From Candidatus Aquidulcis sp. (lineage in GTDB: Bacteria; Chloroflexota; Anaerolineae; Anaerolineales; UBA4823), in contig DYIZ01000041.1 in assembly GCA_020723385.1 (NCBI GenBank), positions 1-35,036 on the forward strand: a DNA stretch of 35,036 nt, written 5' to 3'. Shown here one piece after another: positions 7,953-16,400 of the stretch (position 1 is the stretch's first letter; every line of letters starts with the position of its first letter). A program made the position numbers and the translations under genes. Under the pieces are notes generated by a model that was given only the letters and a program-made list of their open reading frames with translations, did not search any database and was not told where the DNA came from.

Positions 7953-8483
7953 ATGACAACACTCGATATCAGCGCATTCAAGTTCAAGCTCGACCCCACC
8001 GCCCTGCAGATGGCTTTGCAGGAAGTCAAAGTCACGCTCTCCGGCTACTTCTACGCCGTTGACTTCGGCCCCGGCATGCGCCCGCAGCATCACCGGGTGG
8101 ACAAACACCGCCGCTGCTCCTGCTACCTGGGCGAGGCCTGCCCGGCGGTGCAGGCTGTGGCCGATTATCTGCGCGCAGGCGGCGAGCGCGCCCCCGACCC
8201 GCCGCCGGGCTACTACCCGGTCGCGCCGGTAGCCTGCCCAATCTGCGGCGCGGCGACGATCTTCGACAACAGTCTGTCGTCCAAACGGCGCGGCGCCGGC
8301 TGGCGCTGCACGAAAGGCGGCGCCGGTCACTACTGGCAGGCTCAGGTAAAGGTTCTGAAGGAAAAAGCTGCCGCCAACCCCTGGATATTCCCTCCGGTGG
8401 TGGTTCGCGGCGGCCGGCAGATCAACGCTTGGGACGGCATCCAAACCGGCGACCAGGTGCTCTATTCGGGCGTACCGAAGTGA
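7953..8483 (+). CDS. SWIM-like / zinc-ribbon unknown protein (176 aa)
   Basis: I prefer ATG 7953 over 7950 because AGGAGG (7942-7947) is then 5 bases away. A first cysteine group, C55-S-C57 with C63 in RCSCYLGEACPAVQAV, resembles the start of a SWIM zinc motif. A second, C95/C98 (CPICG) with C119 and H126, looks like a zinc ribbon. ERAPDPPPGYYPV links them. The C-terminus is PWIFPPVVVRGGRQINAWDGIQTGDQVL. It is probably DNA- or protein-binding and co-transcribed with radC. Confidence 0.7.
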   Translation: MTTLDISAFKFKLDPTALQMALQEVKVTLSGYFYAVDFGPGMRPQHHRVDKHRRCSCYLGEACPAVQAVADYLRAGGERAPDPPPGYYPVAPVACPICGAATIFDNSLSSKRRGAGWRCTKGGAGHYWQAQVKVLKEKAAANPWIFPPVVVRGGRQINAWDGIQTGDQVLYSGVPK

Positions 8484-8484
8484 T

Positions 8485-8817
8485 TTATCGCTTGAGCAGC
8501 CGGATTACAGCCAGGAAGTCTTGCCCGCACGCGGTAAGCCACGAGAGCGCAAAAACGATCCAGAGCAGCCAGGCCGTGCGCTGCTCGGAGGTTATCGCCT
8601 TCGTGAAATATCCCCAAACAAAGAACGACAACATCACCAGCCCCACGAAAGCCGGCGCAAGCGCCGCCAGCAGGCTTTTCCAACGCGGCCCCTTGCGAAC
8701 CCAGGTGATGCCTGCATCCAGGTAGGTTTCCAGGCCAAGCAGGCGTGCAGCAAGGTAGTGAAAGATCTCGTGGGGCAGTGCAGCCCAAAAAACCAGCTTA
8801 CGAAAGGAGGTCAGCAT
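8485..8817 (-). CDS. Small membrane protein with HExxH (zincin-like) motif
   Basis: 110 residues on the minus strand from ATG 8817 (a TTG at 8829 is possible; a stop lies just upstream). Residues 16-20 are H-E-I-F-H in LPHEIFHYLAARLLGLE, typical of membrane-associated zinc peptidases. Two hydrophobic stretches follow (SLLAALAPAFVGLVMLSFFVW and WLLWIVFALSWLTACG). It ends KRLLR-like in IRLLKR. The stop abuts that of the convergent gene at 8483. No Shine-Dalgarno is seen on this strand, so initiation is unclear. It resembles DUF3267/M50-type fragments but lacks a recognisable third metal ligand. Confidence 0.65.
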   Translation of the reverse strand: MLTSFRKLVFWAALPHEIFHYLAARLLGLETYLDAGITWVRKGPRWKSLLAALAPAFVGLVMLSFFVWGYFTKAITSEQRTAWLLWIVFALSWLTACGQDFLAVIRLLKR

Positions 8818-8878
8818 GTTCGGAAACAACGGTCACAAGCCCAGGCGGAAGGACGAATTCGATGCCATGGTCAGATAA
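8816..8878 (+). CDS. Possible 20-residue micro-ORF
   Basis: AAAGGAGG (8803-8810) is followed by ATG 8816 and an open frame to TAA 8876-8878. The peptide starts MFGNNGHKPRRKDEF. The ribosome site looks like those of real genes here, but the frame is tiny and overlaps the 5' end of the opposite-strand HExxH gene. It may be the remnant of a longer gene. Confidence 0.25.
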   Translation: MFGNNGHKPRRKDEFDAMVR

Positions 8879-9032
8879 CTTCTGATACTGTCGGCGAATT
8901 TGATTTCGCCCCCTTCCGGTTCCCCAAAATGCTGTGCTGTTCAGCATTTGAGGGAGGATCGGCGCCATCTGAAATTTGCCAACAGAATTAACTTTTGCAT
9001 GCACGCTCTATCCGTACAGGCGGAAATTTTGC

Positions 9033-9061
9033 TTGACTTCGCCTTTGATTTCAGCCATAAT
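9033..9061 (+). promoter_or_regulatory. Sigma70-type promoter of the metallopeptidase gene
   Basis: TTGACT (9033-9038), a 17-base spacer and CATAAT (9056-9061), ending 64 bases before the ATG at 9126. It is the best two-box promoter in the window. The rest of 8880-9125 holds only a weak stem (AAATGCTG 8927-8934 with 8942-8949). Confidence 0.75.
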
Positions 9062-9125
9062 ATCAGCGTGGGAAATGAGATCAATGGTCAATCCAACGCA
9101 CCATAATTGAGCAAAGGAGGACACA

Positions 9126-12100
9126 ATGAAACGCAGGTTGATGCATGTCGTGATCTGGTTGGCAATCGCCAGCCTGCTGCTTCCTGCCTGTCAGGGAGGA
9201 GATGTTTCATCCAGCGAACAAGTATGTCAAGAAGGTATCTGTGTGACGGCGCAACTCGTCGGGCCTATCCTGTTCGACCAACCGGTAGATATGATCATCA
9301 CAGTAGAGACCGATGAGGACATTCCAAAATTGCAGGTCATTGCAGGAGAAACCGCCGCAACAGGGTATCACGAACCATCGGTCATCGTGGAGGGCGAGTA
9401 TGAATGGACTCTTGAAAACGTCGCTGCCCATACCCCTGTTCAGCGCAAGACCACAGTGCGCTTCACGGCAGAAGGATTGCGGAGCGTTCTCTATAGAGTC
9501 TACGATCCTCAACTGGGGAGAGGGGTATTTGGTGAAATAAACGTGCAGGTCACCTCGCTTGGCGGCACGGCTAATCCTACAATAGAAGTCTCACCAATCG
9601 GCACAACTGAAGGATATACCATTGGGTCAACCCCGCCTCCTGGCCCTCCCGATAATTGGGAGCGTTGGATACCCTATCTCAAGCCGGAAGAAGTGCTCAA
9701 GGCTTGCGGTTGGGAGCCTGGCGAAGTACCACTGGCCTCCTGGGGAGCAGAAGAAGCCCATATCTGGGTCGAAGTGCCCCGAACTGTGCCTCTCGACACG
9801 CCTGTGCCGGTGCAGATCGGCGTCGAGTTTCCTGAGGAGCAAGCACAAGTCCAGGTCAATCTGGCCTTGTGCCTGCCGGGGCCGGATTTGGAGCCGGGAG
9901 AACAAACAGGTGTTGTTATGGAAGGGGAACGGGCATGGCAGATCGAGGCAGCGCCTGGAGAGATTGTGACTTTCACCACAACGCTGCGCTTCACCCAGGA
10001 AGGGGAAATCCCCCTTCGCGCCGGGGCGTATGCGCCTGATACCGGTCAGGCGATGAGCGATGGAGAACGCACCTGGATTATCAAACAGGAAACGAGGCAG
10101 AATAACAACACAGGTTGGGTTTGGATCAATTCCGAAGATTTCGAGAGCGGGTTCCCCTCGGACAAGTGGGCTGTAGTCCATCTGGACGAAAGCGTAGATG
10201 CAGTATGGGATGATGATAATTATCGCCCAAATCCTCACCCCTGGGATCCAGAAGGTTATGCAATCTGGCCAGCCAGAGGCGGATCAGATGGGATTAATCC
10301 CGTAGCAGGCCGTGATCATTACCTCGACAACATGGATACGAGGATGGTCTACGGCCCTTTTGATTTAGGCGATGCCGTTGCAGTCGAAATGTGGTTCTCC
10401 CTTTGGTATGACATAGAGACAGGCTATGATTTTTTGAAGCTGGAAGCATCTAACGACGGCATCGCTTTCGACACTCTCGAAACCTGGTCGAACTCAGACA
10501 TTGGTAAGAATTGGCAGCAGATTGACGTTGATCTGAGCAATTACATTGGCGACGATGATGTGTGGGTAGCCTGGCATTTCACCAGCGATGGAAGCGTCAC
10601 AAAAGGCGGCCCCTGGATAGACGATCTGGGTATTCAAAAATACGTCCCTGGTTGGGTCACAACTCAAGGCACCTTTTTCTACTATGATCGCCACGATCAG
10701 TGGATACCGGCGCATTATACGAATGTCTATCTCTATGATGATGATGGCGCTCCCGGCCCAGACAGCAGCGATGACCAATTGGCTCGAACGTCCGTTGACG
10801 ATAACGGCTATTTCTCCTTTGCCCCTCGCCGGAATTGGGATACGGATGGCCTGGAATCTGACGTGTCTGAACGCTTGCTGGATCTTTACGTGGTCGCCGA
10901 AACGGACTTTGATGATAATGGCGATTCGCGACAATGGGTGGCCAATTATGATAGTGATGTCTATATGTGGCCTACTGATATCGTGACAAATGTCTCAGAC
11001 GGTGTCAGAGATTTTATTTTTTGGATTCCAAATGATGAGGCAAACGAAGGCGCCATGTGGATTTTCCAGGATATGCGGCGGGCCTGGGAATACATTTACC
11101 AGGAAACAGGCGACGATCCAGGGCCATCGAAGGCTATCTGGCAACGTTCGGGCAGGCCGCCCTTGCCTCCTGCGCCTCTTGCCCCTTCCAGTCTATTCTG
11201 GCCGTATGAGCCGGTAGAAGGAATTCAGCTAATGCCTGATACACGCCATCAACCTGATAACGTGATTCACGAACTCGCTCACCAATATATGTATAATGCC
11301 AACGGATTTTGGTTCTGGGATGATTTATATTCTTCTCTTTTGTGCTTGAACCATGATGTATGGACTGTCGAGGAGCCACTGTGCGCCTGGACCGAGGGAT
11401 GGGCTGATTATTTTCCTATGGCTGTCAGCGGCTTGTCAAGTTATGATTGGAAAGATCTTGAGACGCCCACCTGGGGAGATGGTCATCCACTTGGTGATAC
11501 AGTCGAAGGCCGCGTTGCCGGGGCGCTCTATGATTTGTTCGATGACAATGTGGGTGAAGTGCATGATAGCGCTGCATTCGGCTTTGCACCGATCTGGGAT
11601 ATTGTGGGCGATAACAGCGTCGAGTGGTCATTCTATGATTTCTGGCAGCATTTCGGAAACAACAATGATAAACATACTGCCGTCCAGTCAATTTACCAAA
11701 ACACAATCGTATACAATACCGCGCCTGTGATGAGCCTGCCCAACGTCACCGCCAGGGCTGGCTCTCAGCCCTTGATCCACGCCGTTGACCTATGGGCGAA
11801 GACCACCGATAACGAGAGCGACGACTCGCAGTTGATCTGGACGATCACTGATGTAAATAACTGGCAATGCAGCGTCACCCTCGACGGTCAATACGCGAAT
11901 ATCCAATTCAACGGGCCACCCTCCTTTGGCAGTTGCATCGTGACCATCCAGGTCAGCGATGGGATTGTTACGGTCAGCGACACATTCAACATCATCGAAG
12001 TCTCCCCGCAGGCTTACCTGCCCATGTCTCTCACCGATGACTCTGGCGCAGCCGGGATGAACGGCGGCGAGTCGTCCGGCCCCTATCCGCCGCCAGAGAG

Positions 12101-12137
12101 TATTCCCGTAATCACATCATCCACCCCTTACCCTTAG
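9126..12137 (+). CDS. Secreted lipoprotein metallopeptidase, gluzincin-like (1003 aa)
   Basis: AAAGGAGG precedes ATG 9126. Residues 1-22 are a lipoprotein signal (LLLPAC, C22). Two beta-rich domains (about 33-140 and 200-320) look Ig-like. Residues about 338-512 (FESGFPSDKW to GGPWIDDLGI) resemble the MAM/jelly-roll region of immune-inhibitor-A-type proteases. The catalytic site is H715-E-L-A-H719 with a downstream E757 in WTEGWADYF, the gluzincin arrangement. A cadherin-like domain (NTAPVMSLPNVTARAGS, ISDGIVTVSDTF-like) follows before a Pro-rich tail. It is an extracellular surface protease. Its lower GC content, Asn/Asp-rich composition and separate promoter mark it as cargo distinct from the replication genes around it. 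Confidence 0.85.
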   Translation: MKRRLMHVVIWLAIASLLLPACQGGDVSSSEQVCQEGICVTAQLVGPILFDQPVDMIITVETDEDIPKLQVIAGETAATGYHEPSVIVEGEYEWTLENVAAHTPVQRKTTVRFTAEGLRSVLYRVYDPQLGRGVFGEINVQVTSLGGTANPTIEVSPIGTTEGYTIGSTPPPGPPDNWERWIPYLKPEEVLKACGWEPGEVPLASWGAEEAHIWVEVPRTVPLDTPVPVQIGVEFPEEQAQVQVNLALCLPGPDLEPGEQTGVVMEGERAWQIEAAPGEIVTFTTTLRFTQEGEIPLRAGAYAPDTGQAMSDGERTWIIKQETRQNNNTGWVWINSEDFESGFPSDKWAVVHLDESVDAVWDDDNYRPNPHPWDPEGYAIWPARGGSDGINPVAGRDHYLDNMDTRMVYGPFDLGDAVAVEMWFSLWYDIETGYDFLKLEASNDGIAFDTLETWSNSDIGKNWQQIDVDLSNYIGDDDVWVAWHFTSDGSVTKGGPWIDDLGIQKYVPGWVTTQGTFFYYDRHDQWIPAHYTNVYLYDDDGAPGPDSSDDQLARTSVDDNGYFSFAPRRNWDTDGLESDVSERLLDLYVVAETDFDDNGDSRQWVANYDSDVYMWPTDIVTNVSDGVRDFIFWIPNDEANEGAMWIFQDMRRAWEYIYQETGDDPGPSKAIWQRSGRPPLPPAPLAPSSLFWPYEPVEGIQLMPDTRHQPDNVIHELAHQYMYNANGFWFWDDLYSSLLCLNHDVWTVEEPLCAWTEGWADYFPMAVSGLSSYDWKDLETPTWGDGHPLGDTVEGRVAGALYDLFDDNVGEVHDSAAFGFAPIWDIVGDNSVEWSFYDFWQHFGNNNDKHTAVQSIYQNTIVYNTAPVMSLPNVTARAGSQPLIHAVDLWAKTTDNESDDSQLIWTITDVNNWQCSVTLDGQYANIQFNGPPSFGSCIVTIQVSDGIVTVSDTFNIIEVSPQAYLPMSLTDDSGAAGMNGGESSGPYPPPESIPVITSSTPYP

Positions 12138-12354
12138 TTTTATGCACGCAATGTGTGATCGCCGGTTGGTTTTTCAAACGTTCGAGTGCATTCCTATCAT
12201 GCCAGCGGCCGAATACTGCTGCAGTCGGGGGCGGCTGTGTCTTTTGAAACCGCAGCGCTGGCCCACCTTGAAGCCGCATATAACATACTCAAAGCGCAGT
12301 CCACGCCGCGCTGCTGAATTCCCCCGTCAATAACACAATATCAAATCTTGAGAG
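12138..12354 (+). other. Intergenic stretch with possible coding relic
   Basis: No convincing gene. In one frame, about 12230-12320 reads AVSFETAALAHLEAAYNILKAQ before a stop, coding-like in composition and slightly like the UBA-like tail of the first gene. It has no start or ribosome site, so it may be the end of a deleted gene. Confidence 0.3.
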
Positions 12355-12382
12355 CGCCCCTGGCGATCAACCGCCAGGGGCG
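12355..12382 (+). terminator. Hairpin, terminator-like
   Basis: Perfect 11-bp arms CGCCCCTGGCG (12355-12365) and 12372-12382 with a 6-base loop, followed by TTGTCGTTT. It lies downstream of the metallopeptidase and upstream of the gene at 12471. Confidence 0.65.
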
Positions 12383-12470
12383 TTGTCGTTTAATCCCACC
12401 CCAAAGTGCGCGGCGCACCACCAGCGTCGCGCATTTTTCATTTCCCCTGACCGAAAGGAGAACCACAATC

Positions 12471-13109
12471 TTGAAAATCCCCAAATCCTTCACCCTGACC
12501 GCGATGGCGGCTTTCGTCCTCATCCTCCTCGGCCTGGCTCTGCTGAGCCTGACCTGCCGCGCCGTCGCTACCCCCACTCCCACCCCTCCCCCCCCCCCCA
12601 CTCACACGCCCTCGCCGCAGCCCACACCCACCTCGTCGCCCAGCCAGCCAACCGTTCTTGATCTGGGCAAAGGGGCGGTATGCGATGTTCTGTATCGCCG
12701 CTTCCCGGCCAGCGCCGAGATCATCCCCGCCGAGGTAGTCAATTCCAACGGCGCCGATCTTATGGTGACGATTGCCGGCTCGTACCGGCGGGTCAGCTTC
12801 CTCGGCATCATCGTTCCGGGTGATACCGAAGATACGATCAACGGCCTGATGGCCGAGACCGAGATCAACAACCTTCTGCCGCAGAGCAAGGCGATCCTGC
12901 TGGTGGATGACCCGCTGCTGCCCGGCACGGTGGACAGCCTCGGACGCGAGCTGCTGTACGTTGTCGCCGACGGCGTTTTCGTCAACCACCGCCTGGCCGG
13001 GCTGGGCCTGGCTGCGGTCGTGGACGGCGAAGCGCCAGCCTGCAACACACTGCTCTTGCAGGCGCAGTCCAGTGCACAGTTGATGTTGCGCGGGGTGTGG
13101 GTGCCGTGA
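12471..13109 (+). CDS. Membrane-anchored SNase-like protein, probably inactive
   Basis: 212 residues from TTG 12471 with AAGGAGA at 12455-12461. Residues 12-29 form a hydrophobic anchor ending LSLTC (a poor lipobox), then a Thr/Pro linker to about 60. Residues about 85-212 follow the staphylococcal-nuclease fold order: YRRVSFLGIIVPG, TEINNLLPQSKAILLVDD, DSLGRELLYVVADGVFVNHRLAGLGLA, and a final AQLMLRGVW. In the family's V-R-L-I-G-I-D-T-P-E strand the Arg, Asp and Glu are replaced here (Ser109, Ile, Gly117), though R159 of GRELLYV remains, so nuclease activity is doubtful. A micro-hairpin repeat encodes the DVLYR region near residue 72. Confidence 0.7.
   Translation: MKIPKSFTLTAMAAFVLILLGLALLSLTCRAVATPTPTPPPPPTHTPSPQPTPTSSPSQPTVLDLGKGAVCDVLYRRFPASAEIIPAEVVNSNGADLMVTIAGSYRRVSFLGIIVPGDTEDTINGLMAETEINNLLPQSKAILLVDDPLLPGTVDSLGRELLYVVADGVFVNHRLAGLGLAAVVDGEAPACNTLLLQAQSSAQLMLRGVWVP
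12682..12698 (+). repeat. Micro-hairpin GCGAT-GTTCTGT-ATCGC
   Basis: Perfect 5-bp stem around the family loop GTTCTGT, inside the SNase-like gene. Confidence 0.7.
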
Positions 13110-13423
13110 TGGCCGAAGCCATACCGCCGCTATCCATGACGTTCGAGCAGCGCACGAACGAGCTGCTGCGCAATCCAAAGCCAATCCTAACGGTGCAGCT
13201 CGAAGAAATCGCTGCCATCGCTGCCCAATTCAGCGGCGACGAGGCGCGGCTGGCGGCGCTGGAAGCTCTCATCCGGCCTCGCCTGGCCTACGAGTGGCGG
13301 CAGGCAGGCGGGCCAGCCAGCGCCTTCGCCGACGTGAGCGCCGAGGCGCTGGCGGCAGCCCGAGACTATTACCGGAAAGTTAGGGAGCGCCGGGGGCTGA
13401 AATCAGCCCAGGCTGCTCCCTAA
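13109..13423 (+). CDS. Small unknown protein (104 aa)
   Basis: ATG 13109 overlaps the stop of the SNase-like gene (TGATG), indicating translational coupling. The product is mostly helical (TFEQRTNELLRNPKPILTVQLEEIAAIAAQF, DEARLAALEALIRPRLAYEWRQ). No family is recognised. Its last codons and stop are supplied by the right arm of a GTTAGGGAGC repeat, so the natural C-terminus may have been changed by that insertion. Confidence 0.6.
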   Translation: MAEAIPPLSMTFEQRTNELLRNPKPILTVQLEEIAAIAAQFSGDEARLAALEALIRPRLAYEWRQAGGPASAFADVSAEALAAARDYYRKVRERRGLKSAQAAP

Positions 13424-13425
13424 CT
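13378..13425 (+). repeat. GTTAGGGAGC palindromic repeat, copy 2
   Basis: 11-bp arms 13378-13388 and 13415-13425 with a 26-base interior. The TAA of the preceding gene falls inside the right arm GCTCCCTAAC. Confidence 0.75.
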
Positions 13426-13435
13426 GAACTCTCGA

Positions 13436-13465
13436 ACCGGGGCGGGCCGTCCAGCCTGCCCCGGT
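13436..13465 (+). promoter_or_regulatory. Leader hairpin ahead of the methylase fusion
   Basis: ACCGGGGCGGGC (13436-13447) pairs with 13454-13465 (one G-U), 6-base loop; the next ATG is 22 bases away. Confidence 0.7.
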
Positions 13466-13487
13466 CATTCCTTACAAGGAGGTTTCG

Positions 13488-16400
13488 ATGTCAATGCACT
13501 GGACAGAAAAGCAAGCCGCCGTGGCCCGCATCGGCGAGGAGCTGGGGTGCCGCGGCTGGACGTTGTTCGGTTATTCGCCTGACCGCTCCGACGGCAGGAC
13601 GGATTACTACTGCCCTGCCAGTTGGGACGGGATCGCTACTCACCCCGAACATCCCGGCGTCGTTGTGTGCGTGGCGGTGGATAGCGACTGTCTTCAGCGC
13701 CTGCCCGATGACTGGCCCGCAGTCGAGAACCCCACTCCGAAGGGGCGCGCCTGGCACGTCGAGATTGGTGGTCGGATCATGAGTTCAGGCACAGGGTTGT
13801 CTGACGCCATTCGTGGGGGCGACAAAGGCAAGGGCGCTGCCCGGATCTGCGACCAGATCGAGGCGGCTGCCTTTGCGAAGCCGGCCTCGGTGGAAAGCAC
13901 AGCCCAGATCGGGGATACAAACGTCAGCCGCGAGCGTGACTGGACCTGGCTCACCTTCCCAGCCAAACCCGACGAGGCGGTACGCGGCGCTCTCAAATCT
14001 GCCGGGGCAAGATGGAGCAAGAAACGCGCCGCCTGGTTCTTCATCCGCACGGTCTCCGACGAGGAGATTGCGGCGCTGCTCAACAAGACCGGCGGCAGTC
14101 AGATCGAGAATAACTGCGATGATGACCTGCCCCCAACCCACACCCTCACGCCCGAGGAAGCTGCGGCGCGCTGCTGGCGTGACCCCGGCCTGCCGCAGTA
14201 CATCGTCTCCATGAGCGATGTGGATCGTCTGCCGTACACGATGAACGATATAAGCCGCATCGAGGTGTACTGCATGGGGCGTGATGTGGTTCTCACAACC
14301 GGCGAGATGGTTGCCATCGCCGGGTTCGTGACCACCAGCGGACATCCATACATCGAAGTCCTGGCCGATGGCAAGGAAAGCCTTTTTGCACCTGCTCACA
14401 TCTGCGAGCCGCCCGAGGGCCGCCGCCTCGTCGCCAGGCAGTTCATCAAGGGAGTGCTGCTCGATGAAAACCAGGTGACAGCGCTGGAACGGCACATTGC
14501 TATGCTGCCCGAGGTAGCACGGCCCTGGCTGGATCTTGGCCGGCGGGATGCCGTGCTGCCTGAAGGGAAACGGACTACGCTGGTGGAAACGCCGGCAGCC
14601 GAGGTTGCCCAGACTTTTCCACCCGGGTGTTCTTTACCCGCCGGGTGTTCTGTACCCGCACTTACAGTTGGCGCTGTTCTGGAAAGCAAAAGTTGGAATG
14701 GCGGCGGTACAGAACACCGCTTTGGAATCTCGCTTCCTTCTCCAGAGCTGGAGGATATCTGGACTGCCAATCTCAGCGTAGGCAGCGCGTATGACTATAT
14801 CCCTGAATGGGCCAGGCCGCATATCCCGAAGCTGTATGCCTGCGAAAAGGCCGCGGAGACGAGGGAAACCCCCTTGGCCTATATCAAGCTGTTCACGCCC
14901 GATAGCAGTTGGACCTGGTACATCATGGAATATGACCCCGCCGAAGAGCTGTGTTTCGGCCTGATCATTGGCCACGAGACCGAGCGTGGCTACTTCTCGC
15001 TCAAAGAACTGCGCCAGGTACGCGGCAAACTTGGCCTGCCCATCGAGCGGGAACTGTGGACAAGGCCCACGCCAGTCAACGAGTTGCCTGAATACCAGGA
15101 GGAATGGGGCGACGGCGGCCCGTATCCGAGAAAAACGCCTGCGGGCTTGACCCAGGCGCAAGAGCCGGTCGAGAGCCAGCCCGCAGAATTTGACACGCCT
15201 CCCACTCCCGAATCGCTCGCCTGGCACATCCTGCGTGAAACCGAAGACACAGACTTTCTGATGACCTTGGCCCGCCAGTGCGCCAGGGATGCCGGCGAGA
15301 CTGAACCGGCCGCGATCCCCGACTACCTGCGCCTGCTCGAAGCGGAGCGCGACTTTCGGGAGATGAGCGGCCAGGCTGCGCTTTGCCAGGCGATTGGCGA
15401 CCTGATCGAGCGTCTGGCTGATCTGGGTTTCACGTCTGAGGGCTTCCAGGAGAAAGCCTCCCCTGCCGCGTCGCAGGTGAGCGAGACCAGAGAGCCGGCA
15501 GCAGCCGGGACGACTGAACCGCGAGCCGACCAGTCTGTCGTTGGTGTCGCACCCACCAATGGGGGCGAGGGCGCTACAGAACTGCGCACCAGTACGCTTC
15601 CCCAACTCTCTGCTGATGTAGTTGGGCCGGAGCCGTTAAAGCCAGCCGTGGCCGCAGCGGCAGCGCCTCTCCCCGACCGCTGGACTGTGGACGATGTGCG
15701 CTTCCTGTTGAACAAGCTGGACGAGGGCGTGCGAGCGCTTGTCTCCGACACGCAGCTTGGCCTCCCCACCATCCACAGCATTGGGGGCGAGGTCGAACAC
15801 TGCGGCTATGGCCTGATGTGCCTGAAAACGCCTGAGGTGGAGTTGACCTTCGATGCCGGCGGGGCGATGCAGCGCACACCCTCCGGGCAGGGCTGGTCTC
15901 AGCTGCGGGTCAACCGTGGCGAGTATCCGTATGACTTCGAGGCGGCGAAGGCGAAGCTGGCCGCGTACCTGCCATCGCCTGATGTCGCCGCCGCGCCCGC
16001 CGCGCCACGCGCAGCCGCTGAACGCAGCGCGCCGCTTGCCAGGGCACACACAGGCAGCCAGCTCGATCCAGACGTTCTCGACGCTTTGTCTCACTCGACC
16101 TGCACCGATCACCGGCTGATCCTGCCTGCCCAGCTCGAAAGAAAGCTGTATGATCGGGTAAACGAAGTCCTTACCCGCCTGGGCGGGCAGTGGAAGAGCG
16201 GCAAGGTAAAGGCGCACGTCTTCGAGGAAGACCCAGCGCCGCTGGTGGCCGAAGTTCTGGCCACCGGTATCATGCCGCCTAAGAACCCGCTGGGTTTCTA
16301 CCCCACGCCGGACGACCTGGTTGACGAAGTTATCGGCCAGATCACAGTCGGGTCGCCAGAAGCAATCCTAGAACCCTCTGCGGGCGAAGGCGCCTTTGTC

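Noticed and set aside
12142-12333. 63-codon plus-strand frame after the metallopeptidase
   Set aside because: No ribosome site, unusual composition with many Cys/Arg, no family; the other frame looks more coding-like but has no start.
15004-15017. Another AAAGAAC site resembling the micro-hairpin loop
   Set aside because: The flanks (CGCTC and TGCGC) do not pair; the match is the ordinary coding sequence of the DUF2958 domain.
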